Positions 17,758 to 26,392 of a DNA stretch of 53,623 bases are shown here, piece after piece. Position 1 is the stretch's first letter; every line of letters starts with the position of its first letter. The notes below the pieces were generated by a model, which was not told where the DNA came from, did not search any database, and saw only the letters and a program-made list of their open reading frames with translations. Source of the DNA: Soonwooa sp. (lineage in GTDB: Bacteria; Bacteroidota; Bacteroidia; Flavobacteriales; Weeksellaceae); the NCBI RefSeq assembly GCF_030151385.1, contig NZ_JASLDS010000044.1, forward strand, positions 1-53,623, written 5' to 3'. The position numbers and the translations under genes are program-made.

Positions 17758-18996
17758 ATGAAAAAATACTGTTTGTTAATCGCACTAATTTTATTGGCGC
17801 TTGTTCCGCAATCATATTTTGGACAAGCATTCTCGAAAAAGCTTGAAAATACGTATTGGAAGCGTACTGGTTATTATGCTAAGTCCGGCACAATGAATTT
17901 TGAAGCTTTACCAGAAAAGCCTACGCAAACTACCAATTTTGATTATTTCGGTTTTGAAAAAGACAATGCTTTCATCTTTCATATTGCAGCTTCGAAGGCT
18001 TGCAGCGCGGATCTCATAGGAAAGTATAAAATTGACAAATCGAAAATTAGTTTTACAACCGCGCAAACTAAAATTAATGGAGATTGTGGAAATCTAAAAG
18101 AGTTTAAACTAACGGAAAACTCCATCGTTTTTAGAAATGGGGTACTTTATCTTGCCAAATATTCAAGTTGGTATGACGAAGCACCTACTAAAAAAGGCGA
18201 TACAATTTTTATCCCGCAAAACCGAGTTGGAACACTTTCGACAAATGAACAGGGAAGATATTTAATTGCTGATGCAAATGGTATTCCTTTTGAGAATGGA
18301 ACATACAAAATTATTGAAACAACAGATAGTCCAGGGAAAAGTGTTTTTTCTTCTAAAAATGGATTGTTAGATCATGATTTTATTGATTCAGATGGTAAAA
18401 AGGTATTTTATAATATTTACAAAGAAGGTATCCTTTTTAGTGAGAAAAGGTTTAATGGTAATCAGCTTTACTTTGAAAAAACGATGCTTCCTGATGTTCA
18501 AAAAGAGGCTTCAGGGCAATATAGAATCAAAATAACTGAGGTAAAGAAGAATGCAAATCTGTCACAAAGTGATTCTATCATTACGACTTATACCGATGAC
18601 GTTCCTATAAGCAAGATTCGATATCAAAATAATAAACTTGTTGCAGATATGGATTTTGGAAAGAAAATTTTTAAGAAATATAATTCAAATGGCAAGTTAT
18701 CAGAGATTGAAACTCCCGGACAGCTGATTAAATATGATAATGAAGGAGGTGAAGAATCTAAAGAATTGTACAATTCACAGAGTTATGAATTGTATGAGTA
18801 TGGCAAACTTCGAACAAAAAAAACTTACACTAAAAAAGATATAACGACCATAACTTATGATGAGAAGGGTAAAATAAAAGATAAAAAAATCGATAAAAAA
18901 GAGGATGTTGTACAAACTATAGTTGATGATTCTGACCGCTATCACGGAAAACTAGGGAAAGATGAGTTTGAGTTTTTTAAAAAACTGGCAAAGTAA
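17758..18996 (+). CDS. Secreted protein of unknown function
   Basis: 412 residues with a clear signal peptide (about residues 1-22, cleavage near YFGQA). The first part has a stretch typical of small beta-barrel lipocalin-like folds (LIGKYKIDKSKISFTTAQ). The second half has repeated short units such as YNSNGKLSEIETPGQ, YDNEGG and YDEKGKIKDKKI, which recall MORN-2/YwqK-type repeats. No catalytic motif is seen. It begins 29 bases after pyrC, so it may be read through from that gene, but a shared function is doubtful. The neighbouring DUF2931 gene follows 56 bases later. Confidence 0.6.
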   Translation: MKKYCLLIALILLALVPQSYFGQAFSKKLENTYWKRTGYYAKSGTMNFEALPEKPTQTTNFDYFGFEKDNAFIFHIAASKACSADLIGKYKIDKSKISFTTAQTKINGDCGNLKEFKLTENSIVFRNGVLYLAKYSSWYDEAPTKKGDTIFIPQNRVGTLSTNEQGRYLIADANGIPFENGTYKIIETTDSPGKSVFSSKNGLLDHDFIDSDGKKVFYNIYKEGILFSEKRFNGNQLYFEKTMLPDVQKEASGQYRIKITEVKKNANLSQSDSIITTYTDDVPISKIRYQNNKLVADMDFGKKIFKKYNSNGKLSEIETPGQLIKYDNEGGEESKELYNSQSYELYEYGKLRTKKTYTKKDITTITYDEKGKIKDKKIDKKEDVVQTIVDDSDRYHGKLGKDEFEFFKKLAK

Positions 18997-19052
18997 TTTT
19001 TACTTAGTGATAAAATGTAGTATTCCGATTCCTATAAACAATTAAAACACTG

Positions 19053-20375
19053 ATGAATTACTATTTAAAAATTTTTCTGTACGCTTTAGGAGTAGGTTTT
19101 GTAGAGCTATTGATATACTTTTTTTTGCTGCAATTTCAGATTGTTCACAGCAGTGGCTACGTTCCGCAAGAGTTGGTTGGTATAGTGCTTATTTTGCTTG
19201 CGATACCACTTCAATTTTTGATATTGCTGTTAGTAGGCTACATTTTCAAAAGAAAGCCCAATGCACTTTATATTACCTGTGTCGCATTTTTTTGCATCTG
19301 TTTTACTACGATTTTATTGTCATCCAAAGAAGAAAGAGCGCTCTACAATAACGAACAGGTGTATAACAGAACCGAAAAATACGATTACTCACAGGGGATT
19401 TCTACACCGGAAGGTTATCCGATAAAATTATTAACAGATAGCAAATTTACGCTGTCAGTGATAGGAGACCGAACTTCTGGCGTGCTCTTGGAAACGGGCA
19501 AAGTTTACAGCATGATATGGGGCGCTGGCGATAATACGACCAGCATCTCCAACGGAGGCGTCGTCATTCCAGATAGTTTGAAGCTTTATTGGTACTCTTT
19601 CGTAGAAGACAAATATTATGGACTAAAAACAAAATTGGATAAAGACAAAATTTCGCAAAATTTTAAAACGACTTACAAATGGGACATTAATGGAGATATG
19701 AAGGGGTTAATCGATAGTAAATACAGTGAATTAGTAGCTGGTATCGCACCTGGCGGAAATGTCGTGTTGTGGATTTCGAGTTCTCATAAAGCCAGAGAAC
19801 TGGGGATTTATAAGGCTAAAGAAATGGACGCAAAATCCCTCAAAGATTATGATGTTGTTAGTTCATCCGAGAGACAAAAGGTCTTAACCGATACTTGTAC
19901 TTGTGAAAATGACCTACAAAACAGGCGCATTGTTCATAATATCAAACCAATTCCTTTTGGATTGTGGACAGAAAAATATAGGAAAAAATACAATTGGAAA
20001 ATCGACATTAACCAAGTTGGGCAAACACGTTCTTCAATTGAAATGCTTTTCTTCAATGGAGAAAGAGATTTGTTTTATAATGATGCTATCACGAATATGA
20101 AATCACAGATGCAGGCGCTTCCAGTCTACATTTATTTTGTGTTTATCAAAGGAGATGTAAAGTATAAAGCGTTTTTATCATTCGACGAGGACGAGATTTA
20201 TAACAATTTTGATAAGTTGTCAAAAACAAATCCTGCGGAGCCTCTTAGTTTTGATATTGCAATAACGACAGATTTTCAAAAAGTTGAGGTTAAGCTAAAA
20301 TCCAAAGACCAATCTGTAACATTTCAAAAAATAGAATCTTTGAAAATCTCCTCTAAAAAAATAAAGAACGAGTAA
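19053..20375 (+). CDS. Membrane protein with C-terminal DUF2931 domain
   Basis: 440 residues. The first about 95 residues form three hydrophobic helices (about 5-27, 37-62, 67-85). The rest resembles DUF2931, a Bacteroidota family of unknown function: ISTPEGYPIKLLT, SVIGDRTSGVLLETGKVYSMIWGAG, GGVVIPDSLKLYWYSFVEDKYYGL, and a repeat of the theme near residue 306 (PFGLWTEKYRKKYNWKIDI). DUF2931 proteins are usually lipoproteins; here the lipoprotein signal is replaced by a multi-helix anchor. A C-T-C-E cysteine pair occurs near residue 285. Confidence 0.6.
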   Translation: MNYYLKIFLYALGVGFVELLIYFFLLQFQIVHSSGYVPQELVGIVLILLAIPLQFLILLLVGYIFKRKPNALYITCVAFFCICFTTILLSSKEERALYNNEQVYNRTEKYDYSQGISTPEGYPIKLLTDSKFTLSVIGDRTSGVLLETGKVYSMIWGAGDNTTSISNGGVVIPDSLKLYWYSFVEDKYYGLKTKLDKDKISQNFKTTYKWDINGDMKGLIDSKYSELVAGIAPGGNVVLWISSSHKARELGIYKAKEMDAKSLKDYDVVSSSERQKVLTDTCTCENDLQNRRIVHNIKPIPFGLWTEKYRKKYNWKIDINQVGQTRSSIEMLFFNGERDLFYNDAITNMKSQMQALPVYIYFVFIKGDVKYKAFLSFDEDEIYNNFDKLSKTNPAEPLSFDIAITTDFQKVEVKLKSKDQSVTFQKIESLKISSKKIKNE

Positions 20376-20388
20376 AATTTCTAAAAAC

Positions 20389-20416
20389 AATAACCGCCTC
20401 AATCGAAGCGGTTATT
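20389..20416. terminator. Bidirectional terminator
   Basis: Inverted repeat AATAACCGC / GCGGTTATT (20389-20397, 20408-20416) between the convergent stops at 20375 and 20432, with A/T runs on both flanks. Confidence 0.75.
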
Positions 20417-20431
20417 TTATGTTCAGGAATA

Positions 20432-20872
20432 TTACTTTGGCAATTGCAAATGCGTGCTGATACCGATTCGGTTCCAAGCGTTGATGATAGTTATTGCCAT
20501 AATAATTTCGCCGATTTGTTGCTCGGTAAACAATTTCAATGCATTTTGATAAGTTTCCTCTGTCAATCCATTTTCCGAAATTTTGGTGATTTCCTCCGTC
20601 ATTTTCAGCAAAACCTTTTCCTCGTCCGTGTACAAAGTCGTTTCCCACCATGCGTTCAGCAAGAAAATACGTTGTGGCGTTTCGCCATATTTTAGCGCAT
20701 CTTTCGTATGCATGTCGATGCAGAAGGCGCAAGCATTAATTTGAGACGCTCTTATTTTGATAAGCTCTTTTTGGATATTGCTCAGTGATGACGCTCCCAT
20801 TGTGGCGTCCAGTGCAATCATTGCTTTGTAGGCTTCTGGCGCAGATTTGGCCATATTCAATCTTTGTGACAT
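20432..20872 (-). CDS. Carboxymuconolactone decarboxylase family protein (AhpD-like)
   Basis: 146-residue all-helical protein with the AhpD core motif: C48, C51 and H55 in INACAFCIDMHTKDA. The CxxC-H arrangement is that of alkylhydroperoxidase-type members with thiol peroxidase or reductase activity rather than of true decarboxylases. Family members protect against peroxides or act in other redox steps. Its start is 1 base from the stop of the DoxX gene, so the two are co-transcribed, and a Crp/Fnr-type regulator gene lies upstream on the same strand. This cluster suggests a redox- or electrophile-stress role (inference). Confidence 0.88.
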   Translation of the reverse strand: MSQRLNMAKSAPEAYKAMIALDATMGASSLSNIQKELIKIRASQINACAFCIDMHTKDALKYGETPQRIFLLNAWWETTLYTDEEKVLLKMTEEITKISENGLTEETYQNALKLFTEQQIGEIIMAITIINAWNRIGISTHLQLPK

Positions 20873-20873
20873 A

Positions 20874-21308
20874 TTATTTATTTTTATTGATTAATTCGTC
20901 GATACTAAAGGAAAATTTATTTTGTGTAGCCAATAGAAAAGCCGCTGCTGTGCTTGTCCAAACCGAATAATCCAAAGGCGCTTTAACACCTAAGGCAATT
21001 GTCATCGCGATTCCGAAGCTAAGAAGTAAAAGTGAAGTTGCAGAAGCTATAATCTTCGTTTTGAAGCCAATTAGCAGCAATATCGAAAACACAATTTCGC
21101 AAAAAGTGGCAATATAGGCACCGACTTTACTTAGAAAACTCGGAAGAAAAAAAGTTAAAGTTCGCGTGTACTCTTCAAAAGCAGCCCAGTTTCCCCAAGC
21201 GGCGTTGCTTCCCCAAAATCCAAAACGGTCAGCTACTGCGGAAAACATCGTGACAGCTAAGGCAATTCGTAGGAAAAGTTGAGCGATGGAAAATTTTGTA
21301 TTGGACAT
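20874..21308 (-). CDS. DoxX family membrane protein
   Basis: 144-residue protein with four predicted transmembrane helices (about residues 8-24, 55-75, 80-100, 108-128). It has the DoxX-like start LFLRIALAVTMFSAVADRFG and the region YIATFCEIVFSILLLIGF. DoxX proteins are small membrane proteins linked to thiosulfate:quinone oxidoreduction in archaea and, in bacteria, to redox stress partners. It lies between the Crp/Fnr-like regulator and the AhpD-like gene and is nearly contiguous with the latter, which supports a joint function. Confidence 0.85.
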   Translation of the reverse strand: MSNTKFSIAQLFLRIALAVTMFSAVADRFGFWGSNAAWGNWAAFEEYTRTLTFFLPSFLSKVGAYIATFCEIVFSILLLIGFKTKIIASATSLLLLSFGIAMTIALGVKAPLDYSVWTSTAAAFLLATQNKFSFSIDELINKNK

Positions 21309-21368
21309 TTATTTCATTTTTGTTGAGACAAATTTCCGATATTATTTTCCCAAAAAACTTAAACCAGT

Positions 21369-21941
21369 TTAAGAACGTAACTTCGCCCTTATTTCGCTCA
21401 AATATTCGGGCGTAAAACCCAAGTAAGAAGCCAATAAATACTGCGGAATCCGCTGAATAAATTCCGGAAACAAATTCCGAAAATGCAGATAAGATTCCTC
21501 CCGCGAGAATTCGTACAAATACCGAATTCGCCTTTCCGAGGCCGCCGTATTTATTTGATAAATCTTTCTGAAATAGCTTTCCATAACGGGATGTTCAGTC
21601 AAAAGCTTAACATAATTCTGATAAGAAATCCGCAAAACCGTCGACTTTTCAACTGCCTGAATGTAACAATCCGCAACTTGCTGTTTCTCGAAACTAAACA
21701 AATCCGCTATCCACCACGTTTCCAGCGCAAACTGCGTCGTCTGTTCCGAACCATTTTGCTTCACAAAAAACTTTCGTAAACAACCATTTAACACAAAATA
21801 ATTGAATTTCGAAAGCTCACCTTCCGCCAACAAATTCTCCTTTTTCTTGCATTCCAAAACCTCGAAATACGCTGTAACCGCCGCATATTCCGCTTCGTCA
21901 ATCGCCACAAATTTCCGCAAATGCGTCCAGAAAATTTCCAT
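21369..21941 (-). CDS. Crp/Fnr family transcriptional regulator
   Basis: 190 residues from the Met at 21941. The N-terminal cyclic-nucleotide-binding fold runs about residues 10-115 (LLAEGELSKFNYFVLNGCLRKFFV is the typical beta-roll start), and the C-terminal winged helix includes RIPQYLLASYLGFTPEYLSEIR. No Fnr-type cysteine cluster at the N-terminus, so it is not an oxygen-sensing Fnr. This subtype is often found beside DoxX, AhpD or oxidoreductase genes in Bacteroidota. A longer reading frame starts at 22049, but its extra 36 residues are basic, unlike family members, and derive from the GC-rich element upstream, so the internal start is preferred. Confidence 0.85.
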   Translation of the reverse strand: MEIFWTHLRKFVAIDEAEYAAVTAYFEVLECKKKENLLAEGELSKFNYFVLNGCLRKFFVKQNGSEQTTQFALETWWIADLFSFEKQQVADCYIQAVEKSTVLRISYQNYVKLLTEHPVMESYFRKIYQINTAASERRIRYLYEFSREESYLHFRNLFPEFIQRIPQYLLASYLGFTPEYLSEIRAKLRS

Positions 21942-21984
21942 GTCCGTCCAATTGTCTCCCAAATGTATAAAACAAAATTTATTT

Positions 21985-22080
21985 GGGCGCCTTTTCCGCG
22001 CTCCGTTCCCGCTATTTTGCTCCGCTGCGCTCCGCAAAATGAGCTCCACTCAGCTCGGGGCGCAGATTCCGCTCCGAAAC
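21985..22080. repeat. GC-rich intergenic element with nested inverted repeats
   Basis: A block clearly richer in G and C than its surroundings, between the divergent Crp/Fnr-like and SDR genes. It contains ATTTTGC/GCAAAAT (22014-22020, 22034-22040) around TCCGCTGCGCTCC, and directly after it GAGCT/AGCTC (22041-22045, 22052-22056). Similar GC-rich dispersed intergenic repeats are, from memory, common in Chryseobacterium and relatives. It is probably a member of such a family; no second copy was seen in this window. Confidence 0.45.
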
Positions 22081-22159
22081 ACTATTTGCCGAATAGTAGA
22101 AATCGTCGGATATCGGACAAATATTCATAACTTTAGACTTCGAACTCTAAACAATTTTT

Positions 22160-23038
22160 ATGAATTACGCAGAACCAATGCTTCGCGAAGACGCATTAAA
22201 AGATAAAGTAGCCATCGTTACAGGTGGCGGAAGCGGTTTAGGAAAAGCCATGACCAAATATTTCCTACAATTAGGCGCCAAAGTTGTGATTACATCTCGT
22301 AACCTCGAAAAACTTCAAAACACAGCCAAAGAACTCGAAACCGAAACTGGCGGAAAAGTCCTTGCAGTCGCTTGTGACGTCAGAAATTACGATGAGGTCG
22401 AGGCAATGAAAGAAGCAGCGCTTAAAGAATTTGGGAAGATTGATATTTTGCTTAACAATGCGGCGGGTAACTTCATCAGCCCAACCGAAAGGCTTTCTGC
22501 GAATGCGTTCGATACCATTATCGATATCGTTCTGAAAGGTTCCAAAAACTGTACACTTTCGATTGGTAAACATTGGATTGATTCCAAAACTCCAGGTACA
22601 GTTCTAAATATCGTGACTACTTATGCTTGGACTGGTTCAGCCTATGTTGTGCCGTCAGCAACGGCAAAAGCAGGTGTTTTAGCGATGACAAGAAGTTTGG
22701 CAGTCGAGTGGGCAAAATACGGAATCCGTACCAACGCTATCGCCCCAGGGCCATTCCCGACCAAAGGTGCGTGGGACAGATTACTTCCTGGAGATTTGCA
22801 GGAGAAATTCGATATGACCAAAAAAGTGCCGTTGCGTCGCGTTGGCGATCACCAAGAGTTAGCGAACTTGGCAGCTTATTTGGTGTCTGATTTTTCGGCT
22901 TATGTTAATGGCGAAGTCGTTACCATCGATGGTGGCGAGTGGCTGCAAGGTGCAGGACAATTCAATATGTTGGATCAAATTCCATCCGAAATGTGGGATC
23001 AACTGGAAGCCATGATCAAAGCGAAGAAGAACGGATAA
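22160..23038 (+). CDS. SDR family oxidoreductase, 2,4-dienoyl-CoA reductase-like
   Basis: 292-residue short-chain dehydrogenase. The NADP(H)-binding glycine motif TGGGSGLG is at residues 21-28 and the LLNNAAG motif at about 97-103. The usual YxxxK active site is SxxxK here (S166, K170), with Y155 fifteen residues before the lysine. This is the arrangement of the DECR (2,4-dienoyl-CoA reductase) group, where the distant Tyr replaces the usual one. The segment KYGIRTNAIAPGPFPTKGAW also fits. The likely role is reduction of 2,4-dienoyl-CoA in unsaturated fatty-acid breakdown. It stands alone and is divergent from the Crp/Fnr-like gene. Confidence 0.87.
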   Translation: MNYAEPMLREDALKDKVAIVTGGGSGLGKAMTKYFLQLGAKVVITSRNLEKLQNTAKELETETGGKVLAVACDVRNYDEVEAMKEAALKEFGKIDILLNNAAGNFISPTERLSANAFDTIIDIVLKGSKNCTLSIGKHWIDSKTPGTVLNIVTTYAWTGSAYVVPSATAKAGVLAMTRSLAVEWAKYGIRTNAIAPGPFPTKGAWDRLLPGDLQEKFDMTKKVPLRRVGDHQELANLAAYLVSDFSAYVNGEVVTIDGGEWLQGAGQFNMLDQIPSEMWDQLEAMIKAKKNG

Positions 23039-23048
23039 TTAATAAATC

Positions 23049-23087
23049 AAAAAGTGCAAATCAAAATAATTTTGATTTGCGCTTTTT
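23049..23087. terminator. Bidirectional terminator after the SDR gene
   Basis: Inverted repeat with 18-base arms (23049-23066 and 23070-23087), one non-Watson-Crick position, loop of 3, T-run on both strands. It separates the convergent stops at 23038 and 23101. Confidence 0.85.
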
Positions 23088-23100
23088 TGTACTTCGTTTT

Positions 23101-23889
23101 TTACATTTTTAAAGCTCGTGTAGCAATAAAGGTTGGCAGAAACTCGTCGATTAAAAATCTTGGATTAGGCTGATCTTCTTCAAAGTAATCCGTGATTACA
23201 AAGCCAGCTTTCATCTGTCCACCCAATAAACTTTGCAACGAATGTCCAAAAACCAAAGCTTCATTTCTCTCTAACTTTCCCTCAATTTCAGTTTGTGATA
23301 AATCTTTAATATCCGCATACGGCAGTTTGTATTTTGGACGCATAATGCCATTTTTGCGATCTTCAGGATTTCTGTCTGCTACGAAAACCACAGGGTTAAA
23401 AAAGCTTGCTAACAAAATTCCACCTTTTCGTAAAACCCTATAAGATTCACTCCAAACTTTCTCAACATGTTCGACATAATGGTTGGAAATCGGATGGAAG
23501 ACAATGTCAAAACTGTCATCAGCAAAAACCGATAAATCGGTCATATCACCACGAACTGTTTCTAAAGAAATTCCATCGCGTTGTGCTACCATTTCGTCCA
23601 TTTTCAGCTGCTCATCCGAAAGGTCGAAAACCGTTACAATTCCGCCTGCTGCTGCCAAAATTGGGGCTTGCTGCCCACCAGCCGAAGCTAAGCAAAGTAT
23701 TTTTTTACCCGAAATATCGCCCAACCATTTTTTATCAAGCGGCGATGGCGTTAGGTGAACTTCCCAATCTCCAAGCTTTGCTGCTTTAGTTTGTTCCGCA
23801 GTAACAGGCTTTGACCATTCTCGTTGTTGCGAAGCCTGCTCGTTCCAAGCGGCTTGGTTATGTTGCAAGAAGTCAATATTATTTTCCAT
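23101..23889 (-). CDS. Class I SAM-dependent methyltransferase
   Basis: 262 residues from the Met at 23889. It is a Methyltransf_11-like protein with motif I as ILCLASAGGQQAPILAAAGG (about residues 62-81), acidic strand end VTVFDLSDEQL, VRGDMTDLSVF, then FDIVFHPISNHYVEH and VLRKGGILLASFFNPVVF. The substrate is unknown; resemblance to UbiE/menaquinone-type enzymes is only general. A longer in-frame start at 23925 adds 12 residues without resemblance to family members, so the internal start is preferred. It is monocistronic and ends at the terminator shared with the SDR gene. Confidence 0.82.
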   Translation of the reverse strand: MENNIDFLQHNQAAWNEQASQQREWSKPVTAEQTKAAKLGDWEVHLTPSPLDKKWLGDISGKKILCLASAGGQQAPILAAAGGIVTVFDLSDEQLKMDEMVAQRDGISLETVRGDMTDLSVFADDSFDIVFHPISNHYVEHVEKVWSESYRVLRKGGILLASFFNPVVFVADRNPEDRKNGIMRPKYKLPYADIKDLSQTEIEGKLERNEALVFGHSLQSLLGGQMKAGFVITDYFEEDQPNPRFLIDEFLPTFIATRALKM

Positions 23890-23967
23890 AGATTTTATAT
23901 TTTGAAAATGAAGCTTTTTATACACAACTTCAAATGAATGGTGAAGTTAGGAATTCTAATAATTTTG

Positions 23968-23990
23968 ATAAAATTTTTAAAACAGGCTCT
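23968..23990. repeat. Solitary mobile-element end
   Basis: This 23-base stretch ending AAACAGGCTCT is nearly identical to the terminal repeats of the 191-bp element at 44271-44461. Read in reverse it begins AGAGCCTGTTT, like that element's left end. No partner end was found within several hundred bases. Probably a decayed copy or a lone end. Confidence 0.4.
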
Positions 23991-24073
23991 TATTTAAAAA
24001 ATATGCGATGCGGAATTTCTGAATCAAAAATTAGTTTTAAAAGCATATTAGAAATGCAAAAGTTTTTTATTTA

Positions 24074-24081
24074 TAACTTTG
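24074..24081 (+). promoter_or_regulatory. Candidate -7 element of the first M1 peptidase gene
   Basis: TAACTTTG on the plus strand, an exact TAnnTTTG match. It predicts transcription starting near 24088 and a leader of about 50 bases. The -33 region lacks a clear TTG. Confidence 0.35.
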
Positions 24082-24139
24082 TTAGAAATCCTTTTGTAAC
24101 AATCATAAGTTTTAACCAACCAATTTTAAAAATATTTTA

Positions 24140-26347
24140 ATGAAAATCAAATTTTTATCAAGCAGCATAGCAATCGCGGCGACATTTCTGTTTAGTACGA
24201 ATGTTTTGGCGCAGCAAAAAGGTAATTACGATTATAAAGATGTTTTCAAAGAACCGTTTTATATGTATAATGGTAATGAATTTCGATCGGCAAGTGGACA
24301 GCCAGGTCCGAAGTATTGGCAGCAAGCGGTTAACTACAATTTGAATATTACTTTGGATGACACGCAGAACAAATTTACTGGTTCGGCGGAAGTTTCTTAT
24401 ACCAACAATAGTCCAGATGCGTTGAAGTTTATTTGGTTTCAACTGGATCAAAATTTATTTAAAAAAGAATCTCGCGGAAGTGCGATGATTCCAACGACCA
24501 ATTCGAGATACGGTTCTAGTGATTCGACTTTCGAAGGAGGTTATACCATTAAATCTGTTAAAGTTGATGGTAAGGACGCGAAATACCTTATCACCGATGC
24601 GCAGATGCAAGTTGATCTTCCAAAGGAGTTAAAAGCCAATGGTGGAAGCACAAAAATTAGCATTGAATATTCTTTTGTTTCGCCTGAAGATGGTGCAGAC
24701 AGAATGGGTGTCCTACAAACCAAAAATGGAAAAATATTTACCGTTGCACAATGGTATCCGCGTGTTGCTGTTTATGATGATATCAAAGGTTGGAATACGA
24801 TTCCTTATCTCGGACCATCGGAATTCTATTTAGAATACGGGAATTTTGATGTAAGCATTACGGCACCGAATAATCTTTATGTGGTTGGTTCTGGAGAATT
24901 ACTTAATCAAAAAGATGTATATACGGCAGAGCAAAACAGAAAGTGGAACGAAGCGGCAAACAGCGAAAAAACGGTGAGCATTCGTACAGCTGCCGAAGCC
25001 AATACGGCAACAAAAAGTACAGGTACTAAAACTTGGAAGTTTAAAATGACTAAAAGCCGTGACTTTGCATTTGCAGCGTCTTCAGCTTTTATCTTAGATG
25101 CAGCAAGAATCGATTTGCCGTCGGGTAAAAAGTCCTTGGCAATTTCTGCTTATCCTGTGGAAAGTGATGGTCAAGATGCTTGGTCACGATCGACGGAATA
25201 TACGAAAGCTGCAATCGAGCATTACTCTAAACAATGGTTTGAGTTTCCTTATCCAGCTGCGGTTAATGTTGCGGGAATCACCAATGGAATGGAATATCCA
25301 GGAATCGTTTTCTGCGAATATAAAGCGAAAGGAAGTAGTCTTTGGGGCGTAACCGATCACGAGTTTGGGCACACTTGGTTTCCGATGATTGTTGGATCTA
25401 ATGAGCGCAAACATGGTTGGATGGACGAAGGTTTTAATACTTTTATTAATGATATTTCGACAAAGAATTTTAACAAAGGTGAGTATTACAAAAATCCGAG
25501 TGTTAGAACCATGACAGGATATTTATTTAATGATCGTCTAGAACCTGTAGATACGGCGCCAGATAATATGAGAGAAGGAAGCATCGGTGCTTTGTTATAT
25601 TACAAACCAGGCGCAGCTTTGAAGATTCTGCGCGAAAATGTACTTGGACCAGAACGTTTCGACAAAGCTTTCCGAGAGTATGTGGATCGTTGGGCTTTCA
25701 AACATCCAGTTCCAGATGATTTCTATCGTACGATGGAAAATGTTTCGGGAGAGGATTTGGGTTGGTTCTGGAGAAGTTGGTTTCAGAATAATTGGAAGTT
25801 GGATCAGGCGGTGACAGGCGTTAAATATGTTGATAATTCTAACTTCTCAAAAGGCGCAATGATTACAGTTGCTAACTTAGAAAAAATGGCGCTTCCTGTT
25901 AATTTGGAGGTGAAGTATAAAGACGGAACAACGCAGGCTTTGGATTTGCCAATTGATATTTGGAGAAGAAATACAGAGTGGACTTTCAAAGCGCCGACTA
26001 CTAAAGAGATTGTGTCGGTAACTGCTGATCCAAAAGGAAATCTTCCAGATATTAATTTAGCAAATAATGTTTTCAAAATGGATGGCGCGGCACCAACCGA
26101 GAAGATTAATGTGAGCGACTTTACAGGAACTTTCAGTAATAAGCAAATGCCGATTAAATTTGTACTGACCAACGATAATGGAACGTTGATGGCGAAGGCA
26201 GGCGACCAACAAGCCTTTCCGTTAACTTATGACGGAGACAATGTTTTTGTGTTTGACATGGCGGACATTAAATTGAAATTTACTAAAGACAAAAAGAGTT
26301 TTGATATTGTGCAAGCTGGGCAAACTTTCACATTTACAAAGAATTAA
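24140..26347 (+). CDS. Secreted M1 family metallopeptidase
   Basis: 735 residues with a signal peptide (about residues 1-24, cleavage after VLA). The zinc site is complete: H407-E-F-G-H411, then E430 in WMDEGFN, 18 residues after the second His as in M1/gluzincin peptidases. The upstream exopeptidase-type motif is TNGMEYPG, in the place of GAMEN. The C-terminal part (about 560-735) is a beta-sandwich-like region without the thermolysin fold. Members hydrolyse peptides from the N-terminus in the periplasm or outside the cell. It lies just before a two-component system on the opposite strand and has a clear paralogue at 32112. Confidence 0.92.
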   Translation: MKIKFLSSSIAIAATFLFSTNVLAQQKGNYDYKDVFKEPFYMYNGNEFRSASGQPGPKYWQQAVNYNLNITLDDTQNKFTGSAEVSYTNNSPDALKFIWFQLDQNLFKKESRGSAMIPTTNSRYGSSDSTFEGGYTIKSVKVDGKDAKYLITDAQMQVDLPKELKANGGSTKISIEYSFVSPEDGADRMGVLQTKNGKIFTVAQWYPRVAVYDDIKGWNTIPYLGPSEFYLEYGNFDVSITAPNNLYVVGSGELLNQKDVYTAEQNRKWNEAANSEKTVSIRTAAEANTATKSTGTKTWKFKMTKSRDFAFAASSAFILDAARIDLPSGKKSLAISAYPVESDGQDAWSRSTEYTKAAIEHYSKQWFEFPYPAAVNVAGITNGMEYPGIVFCEYKAKGSSLWGVTDHEFGHTWFPMIVGSNERKHGWMDEGFNTFINDISTKNFNKGEYYKNPSVRTMTGYLFNDRLEPVDTAPDNMREGSIGALLYYKPGAALKILRENVLGPERFDKAFREYVDRWAFKHPVPDDFYRTMENVSGEDLGWFWRSWFQNNWKLDQAVTGVKYVDNSNFSKGAMITVANLEKMALPVNLEVKYKDGTTQALDLPIDIWRRNTEWTFKAPTTKEIVSVTADPKGNLPDINLANNVFKMDGAAPTEKINVSDFTGTFSNKQMPIKFVLTNDNGTLMAKAGDQQAFPLTYDGDNVFVFDMADIKLKFTKDKKSFDIVQAGQTFTFTKN

Positions 26348-26366
26348 TATTTTAATTAAATCATAT

Positions 26367-26390
26367 AAAAGGCAGCTTCGGCTGTCTTTT
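26367..26390. terminator. UUCG-tetraloop terminator
   Basis: AAAAGGCAGC, loop TTCG, GCTGTCTTTT, then a T-run. It lies between the M1 stop (26347) and the convergent response-regulator stop (26393). The extra-stable UUCG loop supports a real terminator. Confidence 0.85.
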
Positions 26391-26392
26391 TT

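Noticed and set aside
21942..22049. 36-residue N-terminal extension of the Crp/Fnr-like protein
   Set aside because: The extension comes from the GC-rich repeat element and is not like family members; the Met at 21941 starts the conserved domain.
23934..24139. 68-residue reading frame directly before the first M1 gene
   Set aside because: It covers the mobile-element end and the M1 promoter (-7 at 24074), has AT-driven composition and resembles nothing known.
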